From Alkaliphilus peptidifermentans DSM 18978 (lineage in GTDB: Bacteria; Bacillota; Clostridia; Peptostreptococcales; Natronincolaceae), in assembly GCF_900101495.1 (NCBI RefSeq), contig NZ_FMUS01000006.1, forward strand, positions 62,001-126,000: a stretch of DNA of 64,000 nucleotides. The letters are read 5' to 3'. The notes beneath the pieces are model-generated. The model saw only the letters and a list, made by a program, of their open reading frames with translations. It was not told where the DNA came from and searched no databases. Of this stretch, positions 9,126-18,439 are shown piece after piece. Both the position numbers and the translations under genes were made by a program. Position 1 is the stretch's first letter, and the number at the start of each line of letters is the position of its first letter.

Positions 9126-9806
9126 TTGATTTCAGTAATAACCTGTACAATTAGAGATGAATGTATGGATAATGTATTTCAAAATTATAATAGTCAAGTA
9201 GGTAAAAACAAACAATTAATTATAGTTCTAAATAAAGATAAGATGAATTATGATAAGTGGGTTGAAAGATCAAAAAAATATGATGATATATCTGTATATA
9301 GAATAGAAGAGGGGGCGACCTTAGGAGATTGCTTGAATTTTGGCATTGAAAAATCCAAATATGATATAATTGCAAAGTTTGATGATGACGATTTTTATGG
9401 ACCAAATTATCTACGTGACTCTATAGAAATTCTTAATAAAGGTAAGGATATTGACATAGTTGGTAAAAATGCGTATTTTGTCTATTTACAAGAGGAAGAG
9501 AAACTAATTCTAATGAATTCTATTGAAAATGACTATGTGGATCATGTGGCTGGAGCTACATTAGTATTTAGAAGGGACCTATGGCATAAGGTGAAGTTTC
9601 AAAAAGCAAATAGAGGAGAAGACTATTTTTTTCTTGTAGATGCTCAAGAGCAAGGGTATAAGGTTTACTCAGGTGACAGATACAATTTTACTACAATAAG
9701 GAAAAATAAAGAATTACACACATGGAAGCAGGATAATAGTTTTTTCATAGATGAGGGTGCGGTAATTAACTATACTGGAGACTATGGAGCTAAAGTAGTA
9801 AAATAA
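9126..9806 (+). CDS. Small GT-A-type glycosyltransferase
   Basis: A 226-residue protein starting MISVITCTIRDECMDNVF. KFDDDDFYGPNYL (about 85-97) carries the metal/nucleotide-binding acidic cluster, and RGEDYFFLVDAQEQGYKV (about 160-177) provides the acceptor-site ED. This is a short, single-domain family 2-like transferase. The start is TTG at 9126, with GGGAGAG about 7 bases upstream; no ATG lies near the conserved amino end. It probably forms an operon with the preceding glycosyltransferase. The target is unknown; transfer to a spore coat or S-layer glycan would fit but is not shown by the sequence. Confidence 0.8.
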   Translation: MISVITCTIRDECMDNVFQNYNSQVGKNKQLIIVLNKDKMNYDKWVERSKKYDDISVYRIEEGATLGDCLNFGIEKSKYDIIAKFDDDDFYGPNYLRDSIEILNKGKDIDIVGKNAYFVYLQEEEKLILMNSIENDYVDHVAGATLVFRRDLWHKVKFQKANRGEDYFFLVDAQEQGYKVYSGDRYNFTTIRKNKELHTWKQDNSFFIDEGAVINYTGDYGAKVVK

Positions 9807-9823
9807 TAGGTATCGAATATATA

Positions 9824-9860
9824 ATTAACTCCCCAAAATATACAATTTAGGGGAGTTAAT
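9824..9860. terminator. Bidirectional terminator between convergent operons
   Basis: ATTAACTCCCC (9824-9834) pairs perfectly with GGGGAGTTAAT (9850-9860) across a 15-base AT-rich loop. It separates the convergent glycosyltransferase and RND exporter operons and could serve both. Confidence 0.75.
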
Positions 9861-9876
9861 CTATAAATATAACAAT

Positions 9877-12800
9877 TTACATTTCGACTATCTCTTTTTT
9901 ACCTTTAATTTTTCTTTTAATCGCAACTGATAAGTCATCCACTAAGGTATATACTGTTGGTATCAATACTAATGTTAATATTGTTGACAACAATAGCCCA
10001 GCAATAACTACTATACCCATCGGAGCTTGAATTTCTGCTCCTTCACCTATACCAATGGCCAACGGAAGTAAACCCAACACTGTAGTTAGAGTGGTCATTA
10101 ATATAGGTCTTAACCTAACTGGCCCGGCTGTAATTATCGCATCATGTCTATCTTTACCAGCATTTCTTAAGGTATTAATATAGTCCACCAGTACAATAGC
10201 ATTATTAACAACTATACCCGATAGCATAATTATTCCAATCAATGCTGTTATACCTAAAGCTGTACCTGTTACCAATAAGCCTAGTAATGCACCAGCCAAT
10301 GCAACTGGAACTGATAGCATAATTACAAGGGGGTGCAGCAATGACTCAAACTGTGCTGCCATAACCATATATATTAATATGACTGCCAGTACTAGGGCCA
10401 ATAGCAAGTCTGCAAAAGCATCATTCATTTCTTTGTTTTGCCCCCCAATATTATAGGTATAGCCTTGGGGTAAATCATAGCCTTTCAACACCTCTTCAAT
10501 ATCTTGGGTAACACTTCTTAGATCTCTGTTACCTATTTGTCCACTAATGGTTACAACTCTTTGTTGATTTTCTCTGTTGATTTGGACAGGACCTCTTTCA
10601 ATTGACACATTGGCAACTTGATTTAATGGGACTGTTCCTCCAGTAGCAGTTGGTATTTTCATTTGCTGAAGATTAGATAAGCTATCTGTTACACTATCAT
10701 CACCTTTAATTACTACATCTATTTCATTACCATCATACTTATATCTTGTAGCAGTTATACCTGATGTTGTATTTCTAATGCTATTGGCTATCTGGGCGGT
10801 TGTTAAGCCATAGGTAGCCGCGCTATATTTATTAATATGAACCTGAACCTCAGGGATTCCTTCACTAAAGCTGGTGGTTATTTCTCTTGTATCTGGTACA
10901 GACTCAATCATTCTTTTAAAGTCTTCAGAAATGTTCTGTAGAATCTCTAAGTCATCACCCCGTAGACTAATACTTATAGGATCACCGCCCATCATACCCA
11001 TAGCGGTGGCAGCTTCTGTGACATTTATTTCTGCACCAGGAATATCCTTAACTAATTCTCTAATTTCATCTGCTATTTCCTTTGAATTTCTATTTCTATG
11101 TTTGATATTGGTAAGGGTAACAGTTATACTGCCTCTATTTCCACTAGACCCACCTAGAGACATTTGACCTCCTCCTCCGATGGAGGAAAATACAGTATCA
11201 ATTTCTTCAACGGATGAGATGCTTTCTTCAATCTCTAGAAGCACATTATTTACCTCGTGCAGTTCGGCTCCTACAGGTAAGGTAACACTAATATTGACTA
11301 ATCCTTCATCTGAGGCTGGGAATAACTCTACACCAATTAGAAAAATCGATGATAAGCTTCCTAAGAATATCAAAATGGCTACAACCATTGTAATTTTTCT
11401 GTGACCTAGACTCCATGATAACAGCTTTTTATAACGGTTTTCCATTCCATTAAAGGCTTTATCGAATAAATCATATATATGCTTAAAGCCTTTTCTAATT
11501 CCTTTTCTTTCTTTTACATCCATATTATCAACCTTCAATATCTTAGAAGCCAGCATAGGAATTAATGTCAATGAAACCACCAACGATGCAACCAGTGAAA
11601 AAGTTACTGCCAGGGCAAGCTCTGTAAAGAGACTGGAAATCATACCATCCACAAATACAATTGGTAAAAATACTGCAATTGTAGTAAGGGTGGAGGCAGT
11701 AACGGCCATCGCCACCTCAGAAGCACCAGCACTTGCAGCTTCCTTTCGGGAGTAGCCTTCCACTCTAAATCTATAAATATTCTCTAATACAACTATGGCA
11801 TTATCCACCAGCATCCCTACACCGAGGGCAAGCCCTCCCAGTGTCATGAGGTTCAAGGTAATATTACCAAAATATAAAAGAGCAAAGGTTCCAATTACGG
11901 CAATAGGGATAGATGTTCCAATAATCAATGTTGATCTAATATTTCTTAAAAACAGATAAAGTATCATTATAGCGAATATTCCACCCATTATAACGTTTTG
12001 AAGAACATTGTTAATGGCGCCGGTTATATAGGTAGACTCATCGGAAACAATTGTAATATTTACCTCTGAAAATTCATTTTGAAGTTTTTGTAGCTCATTA
12101 TGAATCAATGAAGCTACCTGAACTGTATTAGTATCAGATTGCTTTTGAATTGTTATATTTATACTTTCTTGTCCATTGGTTCGGGATATAGTTTGTATGT
12201 CCTTGTGGGCAAGTTCGACTTCTGCTATATCCTTTAATAGCACAATACCCCCAGTGGGTAATGCTATTGGAATTTCCTTAATTTCATCAATGGTTGAGAA
12301 TTCTCCCATTGTTCTAATATTAAGCTCCTTTTCTCCATTGGTAAGTGTTCCACCTGGTAAATTCATATTGGAGGCACCTATTAATTGAGCTAATTGTGTC
12401 AAAGTAATGCCATATATATCTAAAATCTGTTGATTTGCTTTAATTTCCACTTCATTTGTATACCCACCAGTAACATCTACAGATGCCACACCTTCAATTC
12501 TTTCTAGTCGAGGCTTTATTGAATCCTCAGCTAGTATCTGTAAAGAGTTTAGGTCATCACCTTCATTAGTTAATGATATCTGCATAATTGGAAAGGCATT
12601 TGGATCTATAGTTAAAACCATAGGATCCATTGCTCCTTCAGGCAACATGCCCTTTATAAGGTCAATCCTTTCCCTCATATCTAAAGAGGCAAAATCCATA
12701 TCTGTACCATAATTAAATTGAGCTATAACTATTGAGCTTCCCTGAGATGTGATAGAGGTAATACTATCAATATTACTAACAGTTGCTATAGCACCTTCAA

Positions 12801-12999
12801 TAGGCCTAGTTACAAGGTTTTCTATTTCATTGGGGCCTACTCCTGAATAAGAAGTACTAACAATTGCAACAGGTATTTCTAAAGCAGGATATAGGTCAAT
12901 TGGTAATCTTGTTAAGGAAATTGTTCCCAATAAAACTATAATAAGCATTATCATTACAATAGTTACAGGTCTTCTTACGGCTAAATTAGATAAATTCAT
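9877..12999 (-). CDS. RND-family efflux transporter permease (AcrB/SwrC-like)
   Basis: A 1040-residue inner-membrane proton antiporter. The first helix starts at about residue 12 (PVTIVMIMLIIVLLG), followed by a large extracytoplasmic porter loop. GGLALGVGMLVDNAIVVLEN (about 392-411) is RND helix 4 with its conserved Asp. The second half repeats the fold, with GIVVNNAIVLVDY late in the protein. In Gram-positive bacteria such proteins (for example SwrC of Bacillus subtilis) export surfactants, fatty acids or drugs without a TolC channel. The adaptor gene starts 2 bases upstream and no outer-membrane channel gene is present, as expected for a monoderm. The two-component genes upstream may control it. 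Substrate unknown. Confidence 0.93.
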   Translation of the reverse strand: MNLSNLAVRRPVTIVMIMLIIVLLGTISLTRLPIDLYPALEIPVAIVSTSYSGVGPNEIENLVTRPIEGAIATVSNIDSITSITSQGSSIVIAQFNYGTDMDFASLDMRERIDLIKGMLPEGAMDPMVLTIDPNAFPIMQISLTNEGDDLNSLQILAEDSIKPRLERIEGVASVDVTGGYTNEVEIKANQQILDIYGITLTQLAQLIGASNMNLPGGTLTNGEKELNIRTMGEFSTIDEIKEIPIALPTGGIVLLKDIAEVELAHKDIQTISRTNGQESINITIQKQSDTNTVQVASLIHNELQKLQNEFSEVNITIVSDESTYITGAINNVLQNVIMGGIFAIMILYLFLRNIRSTLIIGTSIPIAVIGTFALLYFGNITLNLMTLGGLALGVGMLVDNAIVVLENIYRFRVEGYSRKEAASAGASEVAMAVTASTLTTIAVFLPIVFVDGMISSLFTELALAVTFSLVASLVVSLTLIPMLASKILKVDNMDVKERKGIRKGFKHIYDLFDKAFNGMENRYKKLLSWSLGHRKITMVVAILIFLGSLSSIFLIGVELFPASDEGLVNISVTLPVGAELHEVNNVLLEIEESISSVEEIDTVFSSIGGGGQMSLGGSSGNRGSITVTLTNIKHRNRNSKEIADEIRELVKDIPGAEINVTEAATAMGMMGGDPISISLRGDDLEILQNISEDFKRMIESVPDTREITTSFSEGIPEVQVHINKYSAATYGLTTAQIANSIRNTTSGITATRYKYDGNEIDVVIKGDDSVTDSLSNLQQMKIPTATGGTVPLNQVANVSIERGPVQINRENQQRVVTISGQIGNRDLRSVTQDIEEVLKGYDLPQGYTYNIGGQNKEMNDAFADLLLALVLAVILIYMVMAAQFESLLHPLVIMLSVPVALAGALLGLLVTGTALGITALIGIIMLSGIVVNNAIVLVDYINTLRNAGKDRHDAIITAGPVRLRPILMTTLTTVLGLLPLAIGIGEGAEIQAPMGIVVIAGLLLSTILTLVLIPTVYTLVDDLSVAIKRKIKGKKEIVEM

Positions 13000-13001
13000 A
13001 A

Positions 13002-14216
13002 TTACTCACCCCTTACTACTTTCACCCGTTGACCATCTGCAACATAATGCTGACCTTTAGTAATAACGGTGGCTCCTTCTTGTAACCCCTCTGTAATTTC
13101 AACATACAAGCCGGTGTCTAAACCAATAGTAACCTTCTGTTCAACAGCATAGTCATCCTTTACAAGGTAAATGATTTTTTCACCTTCTTTGTCTAGAATG
13201 GCACCACTTCTAACCGTCAACACATCCTGTCTGCTTTCTAAATCTATTTGGATTATACCACTCATTCCAGGCTTAACTTTATTATTAGTATTTGGAATAT
13301 ACACTTTTACAGAATAAAGCTGTGTTCTAGGATCAGCAGTAGGACTAATATAATCAATAACACCAGTTATAGTTTCATCAAGGGCTGAGGCTATAGAAAT
13401 AACAACTTCTTGACCTTTAAAGAGCTTATTAACTAAATTTTCAGCTATGTCAACTCGTAAATAAATATTGTCTAAATCAACAACAGTTGCTGCAGTCTGT
13501 GCATTAGTAGCTAAATGACCTTCTACAACATTTAAGCTGGATACTACACCACTAATTGGGGCTTTGACCAATGTATTATCAAGATTACTTTTAACCTGTG
13601 CATAGCCACTTTCAGCTTGACTTAGTTGATTTAAAGCCTGCTGATATCCAATTTCAGATTGCCTAACCTGTGCTTCGGCTGCTTCTATGGTCTTGCTAGA
13701 TGCAGCCATTTCTGCTTGTTCAAGCTGTGTCTTAGATACAGCCCCTGCTTCATAAAGGGTCCTTGTGCGCTCTAGGTCTGAAAGAGCAGCCTCGTAACGT
13801 TCTTTAGTAGATTCGTATTGGATTTTGGCTGATCTCATTCCATTTTCTGCTTGATCAACACCCCTTAATGCTAAATCAACTCCGTGCTTTGATTGCTCAA
13901 TACTTCTATTTATATCTTTTTGATCCATTACAAATAGAACTTCATCCTTATGGACAAAATCACCCAGCTTAACATTAACACTTGTTACTGTACCAGGCAT
14001 TTGAGGCATAATCATTAGTTCATTATCTGCATAAATCTTTCCATTAAGATTGACCTTATTTGCTATAGTTTCCTCATTAACCCTTTCAACCTCCACTGGA
14101 ATATAGTGCTGGTCGCTAGTAGCTGATTGATCATCTACATCTTTGCTGCATCCAACTACAAATGTTGAAATAACTAGTAGGGTCAATAAAAGTATATAAC
14201 TAGCTCTTTTTTTCAT
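13002..14216 (-). CDS. RND efflux membrane-fusion/adaptor lipoprotein
   Basis: A 404-residue HlyD/AcrA-type adaptor. The signal peptide ends VVGCSKD, so the mature protein should be lipid-anchored outside the membrane. GKIYADNELMIMPQMPGTV (about 60-78) and VKAPISGVVSSLNVVEG (about 218-234) are the two lipoyl-like halves. Between them lies a long alpha-helical hairpin rich in Ala, Gln and Glu (about 100-210), followed by a beta-barrel and a membrane-proximal domain. It should couple to the RND permease encoded 2 bases downstream. A 14-bp palindrome lies between its start and the response regulator gene, close to where an operator would be. Confidence 0.93.
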   Translation of the reverse strand: MKKRASYILLLTLLVISTFVVGCSKDVDDQSATSDQHYIPVEVERVNEETIANKVNLNGKIYADNELMIMPQMPGTVTSVNVKLGDFVHKDEVLFVMDQKDINRSIEQSKHGVDLALRGVDQAENGMRSAKIQYESTKERYEAALSDLERTRTLYEAGAVSKTQLEQAEMAASSKTIEAAEAQVRQSEIGYQQALNQLSQAESGYAQVKSNLDNTLVKAPISGVVSSLNVVEGHLATNAQTAATVVDLDNIYLRVDIAENLVNKLFKGQEVVISIASALDETITGVIDYISPTADPRTQLYSVKVYIPNTNNKVKPGMSGIIQIDLESRQDVLTVRSGAILDKEGEKIIYLVKDDYAVEQKVTIGLDTGLYVEITEGLQEGATVITKGQHYVADGQRVKVVRGE

Positions 14217-14243
14217 TTTTTTTCCTCCTGCATTTTAATTTAG

Positions 14244-14257
14244 TGTGAATATTCACA
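14244..14257. promoter_or_regulatory. Perfect 14-bp palindrome upstream of the efflux operon (candidate operator)
   Basis: TGTGAATATTCACA is a perfect palindrome 28 bases before the adaptor ATG (minus strand) and about 15 bases before its AGGAGG site. A TTGATA-like -35 lies a little further upstream. The position suits an operator for a dimeric repressor or activator. Which protein binds is unknown; OmpR-type regulators usually prefer direct repeats. Confidence 0.55.
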
Positions 14258-14396
14258 ATAGACAGCAGTCTACTATCAAATATTTAAGATATGTTACATG
14301 CTTTAAATCGATTATAACTATTAAATATGAATTACATCTAAATAGAATCTTAAATAATTCTAAAATAAAAAAAACGAATAGTTAATATTTAGTAGC

Positions 14397-15086
14397 TTAT
14401 AGCTCAAATCTGTATCCGACTCCCCATATTGTTTCAATGTATTGGGGATTCGACGGATCAATTTCAATTTTTTCTCTAATCTTTCTGATATGAACAGTAA
14501 TTGTAGAAATATCACCATGAGATTCCAGACCCCATAATTTTTCAAATAATTCCTCTTTTTTGAAGACGATGTTAGGGTTAGAGGCTAGAAATAATAACAA
14601 GTCAAATTCTTTAGTAGTCAAAATAACCTCCTTGGCATTAACAAATACTCTTCTAGAAGCTTTATCTATACTTAACCCTCTAATTTGTATTTCGTTATTA
14701 TCTTCATTTGTTTTTTTAGTTAATCTTTCATATCTAGTGATATGTGCCTTTACCCGTGCAACTAACTCACTTGGGCTAAATGGCTTAGTCATATAATCAT
14801 CAGCTCCGAGTCCTAGGCCTCTTATTTTATCAATGTCTTCTTTTTTAGCAGAAACCATAATAATAGGAACATTTTTGTTCCTTCTTATTTGCTTACATAT
14901 TTCAAAACCATCTACCTTTGGGAGCATTAGGTCAAGTATTATCAAATCATATTGCTGATTTTTTGCCTTTATCAGTCCTTGATCACCACTATTTTCTACT
15001 TCAACAAGGTACCCATTTATTTCTAGATAATCTCTTTCCAACTCAGCAATGCTAATATCATCTTCAATAATTAATATTTTTTTCAT
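14397..15086 (-). CDS. OmpR/PhoB-family response regulator
   Basis: A 229-residue two-domain regulator. The receiver domain (1-115) has the acidic pocket Asp9/Asp10, the phosphoacceptor Asp52 in DLMLPKVDG, and Lys in MTKPFSPSEL. The carboxyl winged-helix (about 130-229) has LTTKEFDLLLFLA and the DNA-contact segment ISTITVHIRKIREKIE, ending in IWGVGYRFEL. Its ATG overlaps the stop of the kinase gene (ATGA), so the two are co-translated, with the kinase first. It likely controls nearby genes; the RND efflux operon begins 180 bases downstream on the same strand. This is an inference from position. Confidence 0.95.
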   Translation of the reverse strand: MKKILIIEDDISIAELERDYLEINGYLVEVENSGDQGLIKAKNQQYDLIILDLMLPKVDGFEICKQIRRNKNVPIIMVSAKKEDIDKIRGLGLGADDYMTKPFSPSELVARVKAHITRYERLTKKTNEDNNEIQIRGLSIDKASRRVFVNAKEVILTTKEFDLLLFLASNPNIVFKKEELFEKLWGLESHGDISTITVHIRKIREKIEIDPSNPQYIETIWGVGYRFEL

Positions 15087-16555
15087 AATGTATCACCACT
15101 CTTACTAATTTTTATTGTGAAGAATATACTTGTACCTAAGCCTTCGATACTTTCAGCCCACATTTCTCCGCTATGCTCTTCTATAATTTTTTTAGCAATA
15201 GCCAGACCTAACCCACTACCACCAATTAAGCTATTACGAGATGGATCAGCCCTATAAAACCTATCAAAGATGTATGGAAGCTTGTCTTTTGAAATACCTT
15301 GACCATTGTCTCTAATTTCAAATAATATATAGTCATCTTTTTGATTTACTATAAAGTTTATGATACCCTCAGATTTATCCATAAATTTCACTGCATTTTC
15401 TATAACATTAACAATTACTCTTTTCAGCTGCATCACATCCACCAAGACAAATGTAGAGCTGGCAACCTGATTTTCATAGTTCATCATTACATTCTTTTTT
15501 TCTAAATCGAAATTTAATTCCTCCAATAAGTCAACCATGTATTTAGAAATATTAATCCTATTCAAATGCAATGGTAGCTTACTTAAATCTAATTTAGAGA
15601 ATAAAAATAAATCATCAATTAATCTATCAACATCTACTGTTTTTGTATAAATTGTATTTATATATTTTTCAATCTTATGGGGTGTATCTGCCACACCATC
15701 TTTAATACCCTCAACATATCCTTTTATAGTAGTAATAGGTGTTTTTAAGTCATGAGAAATATTTGTGAAAAGCTCTTTCCTATTCTCTTCATATTGAAAT
15801 TGTGTATCTAATGATTCCTTTAATCTTTTTCGCATTTCTTCAAAGGCATTGGATAATTCACCAATTTCATCCTTTGAATTTATATTTATTTCAAAGTCTA
15901 AATCACCCTCTCTAATTCTATTGGCGGAAGTTTTTAATTTATTTAAAGGCTTTACAATACTACCTGCCACAAGATAAGTTAAGGTACCATTAGTTAATAT
16001 CAGAATAACTACAGTAGATATCATAAGCATATTTATAAAGTTCTGCATGCTTCTCATCATGGGCTCAACATTTGTTATCATGAAAACACTTCCTTTACTT
16101 GAATCATCAAAAAAGAAGTCGTGCTGATATATCTGTAAGCCTTTAATTGTAGTATCTAAGGGATATGATTGTTCGTATACATACTCACCAAACTGAGGCA
16201 GAGGATTTTCCTCAATAATATTAGTCATTCGAAGTGGAGAGTAAATAATCTCATTATTCTTCCTAACTATTAATCCCGAATTAAAGCCATTAAGCTTATC
16301 TTCATAATAAAATAAAAAGTCTTCATCCTCAAAGCTCTGGGGAGATATTAAAGCGGTCTGTTTAATGGTAGAAAAAATTGCATCTCTTTCAGCTACAACC
16401 TGTTTAGCCTTATGAATTGTATCAACACCAGGATACTCTTTTTGAAAATCTCCAATATAATAAAAACGGGCAAAAAAACTTACAATCACCAATAAGATAA
16501 TAGGAATAACCAGTAATCCTATATAGGATAATAGTAACCTTAATTTTATAGACAT
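15083..16555 (-). CDS. Membrane sensor histidine kinase
   Basis: A 490-residue sensor kinase. A first membrane helix (about 7-30) and a second (about 178-200) flank an extracytoplasmic sensor region of about 145 residues. A HAMP linker follows (about 200-250), then the HisKA phosphoacceptor in ISHDLKTPITTIKGY (His about 268). The HATPase has the N box NVIENAVKF, G1 DNGQGI, the F box, and G2 SGLGLAIAKKI. All key residues look intact. It precedes and overlaps its response regulator by 4 bases. The sensor loop has no motif I recognise, so the signal is unknown; cell-envelope or drug stress would fit the efflux neighbours. Confidence 0.94.
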   Translation of the reverse strand: MSIKLRLLLSYIGLLVIPIILLVIVSFFARFYYIGDFQKEYPGVDTIHKAKQVVAERDAIFSTIKQTALISPQSFEDEDFLFYYEDKLNGFNSGLIVRKNNEIIYSPLRMTNIIEENPLPQFGEYVYEQSYPLDTTIKGLQIYQHDFFFDDSSKGSVFMITNVEPMMRSMQNFINMLMISTVVILILTNGTLTYLVAGSIVKPLNKLKTSANRIREGDLDFEININSKDEIGELSNAFEEMRKRLKESLDTQFQYEENRKELFTNISHDLKTPITTIKGYVEGIKDGVADTPHKIEKYINTIYTKTVDVDRLIDDLFLFSKLDLSKLPLHLNRINISKYMVDLLEELNFDLEKKNVMMNYENQVASSTFVLVDVMQLKRVIVNVIENAVKFMDKSEGIINFIVNQKDDYILFEIRDNGQGISKDKLPYIFDRFYRADPSRNSLIGGSGLGLAIAKKIIEEHSGEMWAESIEGLGTSIFFTIKISKSGDTL

Positions 16556-16816
16556 AGTGCCTCCTAATTTAAAATAATTTATTAAACTTACTTGGACTGA
16601 ACAATAAAACTAAATTTGTGCTATATCATAGAATCTGATATTGTTATTATATATAACTAATATAAATTGCATATAAAGTATTTCTTAAATTTTTCTAAAA
16701 TACCAATCCTTTTTAAAACAAAAATAAAATTTATAAAAATTTAAGACTTTTTTTAGTTGAAGTTTATACTTTATTGTTATAATAATTATATATGAGTTGA
16801 AGTAGGAGGTATATAT

Positions 16817-17110
16817 ATGGAAGTAATTACTGGTTTCTTTAGGTTTTTGTTAATATTCTTTACTGTAAAAACAGTGTTAAATATGTTATTTAAAATTAGG
16901 CCTGCAAATAGAGAAAAGATAGAAGAATCAAAAATAGAAAATGATAAAGAAACTGAAATACAAGAAGAGAAGGTAGAGGATATGGTCTTTGACGAAATAT
17001 GTCAAGCATATGTAGTTAAGTCTAAGGCATACCAAGTCGTTATGGATGATGGTGATACACACTATTTTTGCAGTTGGGATTGCAGACAAAAGCATATTGA
17101 TAGCAAGTAG
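16817..17110 (+). CDS. Small membrane-anchored protein with YHS/TRASH-like metal-binding tail
   Basis: A 97-residue protein with one amino-terminal membrane helix (about 5-25), a highly charged Glu/Lys linker (about 30-58), and a carboxyl segment with EICQAY and HYFCSWDCR. This Cys...Tyr-Phe-Cys-Ser-x2-Cys pattern resembles YHS or TRASH metal-binding modules seen in copper/heavy-metal proteins. AGGAGG sits 7 bases before the ATG. It diverges from the sensor kinase gene and is followed by a large inverted repeat. Its job is unknown; metal binding at the membrane is an inference from the cysteines. Confidence 0.75.
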   Translation: MEVITGFFRFLLIFFTVKTVLNMLFKIRPANREKIEESKIENDKETEIQEEKVEDMVFDEICQAYVVKSKAYQVVMDDGDTHYFCSWDCRQKHIDSK

Positions 17111-17186
17111 AAAAAGAAACAAAGGGACGGTTCTTTTGTTTCTTTTTCGAGGGTGAAACAAAAGAACCGTCCCTTTGTTTCTTTTT
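17111..17186. repeat. Perfect 32-bp inverted repeat (REP/MITE-like palindromic element)
   Basis: Arms 17111-17142 and 17155-17186 are perfectly complementary around a 12-base loop. The arm carries GGGACGGTTCTTTTG. Motifs of this GGGACGGTTC type are recurrent palindromes in clostridial genomes and are thought to be mobilised by RAYT/IS200-like transposases (from memory). The left arm starts just after the stop of the YHS-like gene. It could also terminate transcription in both directions. Confidence 0.85.
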
Positions 17187-17322
17187 GTTTCGTCCGTGCT
17201 TACTTGCTTAAATATTTATTTATGTTGGCATAAATATTATAATAAAATTATGAAAAGAATATAAAAAACTGGGATTTTTATTATTGGTTATAAACTAAAA
17301 TAGTATAAGGAGTGGATTCATA

Positions 17323-18273
17323 ATGAAAAAGGTTCTAGTGACAGGTTCCTTAGGGCAGATTGGTACAGAGCTAGTAGTAAAGATGAGAGAAATATACGGA
17401 GTAGATAACATAATAGCATCCAACAGAAGTGTGAAAAAAGGACATCCATTAGTGGAGGGCGGAATTTTTGAAGCCCTTGATGTTACAGATGGCAAGCAAT
17501 TTTTCGAGGTTGCAAAAAAATATCAGGTAGATACTATAATACATATGGCTGCTCTGTTGTCGGCTACAGCAGAAAATAATCCCATGATGGCATGGAATAT
17601 TAATATGGGTGGATTAGTAAATGCCCTCGAAGTAGCCCGAGAAATGAATTGTAAATTTTTTACCCCTAGCTCTATAGGAGCATTCGGTCCCTCAACACCA
17701 AAGGATAATACACCACAAGATACGATTCAAAGACCCACAACAATGTATGGTGTAAATAAGGTTTCAGGGGAATTACTGTGTGATTATTATTACTATAAAT
17801 TCGGAGTTGATACTAGGGGTGTGCGATTCCCTGGATTGATTTCATACACTCAAGAGCCCGGTGGAGGAACAACAGATTATGCAGTATACATATTTTATGA
17901 AGCACTAAGACAGAAGAAATATACTAGCTACATAGCAGAGGGTACCTATATGGATATGATGTATATGCCTGATGCTGTAAATTCTATAATTGACCTTATG
18001 GAAGCGGATCCATCTAGGCTTAAGCATAGAAATGCTTTTAATGTTACTGCAATGAGCTTTGAGCCTAACGAATTAGCAGCTGAGATAAGAAAGCATATTC
18101 CTGAATTTACAATAGATTACAAGGTTGACCCTATGAGACAAGCCATAGCCGATAGCTGGCCTAACTCTATAGACCCTTCAGCTGCAATAGAAGAGTGGGG
18201 CTTTAAAGCAGAATATGATTTATCTAAGATGACCATTGATATGTTAGCTAAGCTTAAAGAAAAAGGGATATAA
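17323..18273 (+). CDS. SDR-type L-threonine 3-dehydrogenase (NAD-dependent epimerase/dehydratase fold)
   Basis: A 316-residue extended short-chain dehydrogenase. It has [12 protein letters not shown] (5-16) for NAD binding, [15 protein letters not shown] (about 73-87), and [13 protein letters not shown] with the catalytic Ser; YGVNKVSGE supplies the Tyr and Lys. [20 protein letters not shown] matches the UDP-galactose-epimerase-like threonine dehydrogenases, which oxidise L-threonine to 2-amino-3-ketobutyrate. No kbl (ligase) gene is adjacent. AAGGAG precedes the ATG at a good spacing. A sugar-nucleotide epimerase role is less likely given the GGGTTDYA segment and length. Confidence 0.85.
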   Translation: MKKVLVTGSLGQIGTELVVKMREIYGVDNIIASNRSVKKGHPLVEGGIFEALDVTDGKQFFEVAKKYQVDTIIHMAALLSATAENNPMMAWNINMGGLVNALEVAREMNCKFFTPSSIGAFGPSTPKDNTPQDTIQRPTTMYGVNKVSGELLCDYYYYKFGVDTRGVRFPGLISYTQEPGGGTTDYAVYIFYEALRQKKYTSYIAEGTYMDMMYMPDAVNSIIDLMEADPSRLKHRNAFNVTAMSFEPNELAAEIRKHIPEFTIDYKVDPMRQAIADSWPNSIDPSAAIEEWGFKAEYDLSKMTIDMLAKLKEKGI

Positions 18274-18309
18274 AGATAATAAAATAATGTTAAGAACACC
18301 AAAACCCGT

Positions 18310-18346
18310 AAAACACCTCGTAATATATATACAGGTGTTTTATTAT
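18310..18346 (+). terminator. Terminator after the threonine dehydrogenase gene
   Basis: AAAACACCT (18310-18318) pairs with AGGTGTTTT (18333-18341), followed by ATTATT. The stem is 9 bp with a 14-base AT-rich loop. Confidence 0.65.
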
Positions 18347-18439
18347 TGCATATTATTAATAAAATATAAAGAACAAAAGGATTTACCAAAGAAGAGATAG
18401 AAATATATAATATAGATAACGGGGAAGGGGGATTCATTG

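Noticed and set aside
10874-12388. Plus-strand ORFs opposite the RND gene
   Set aside because: Low-complexity Ser/Ile-rich antisense shadows with no ribosome binding site.
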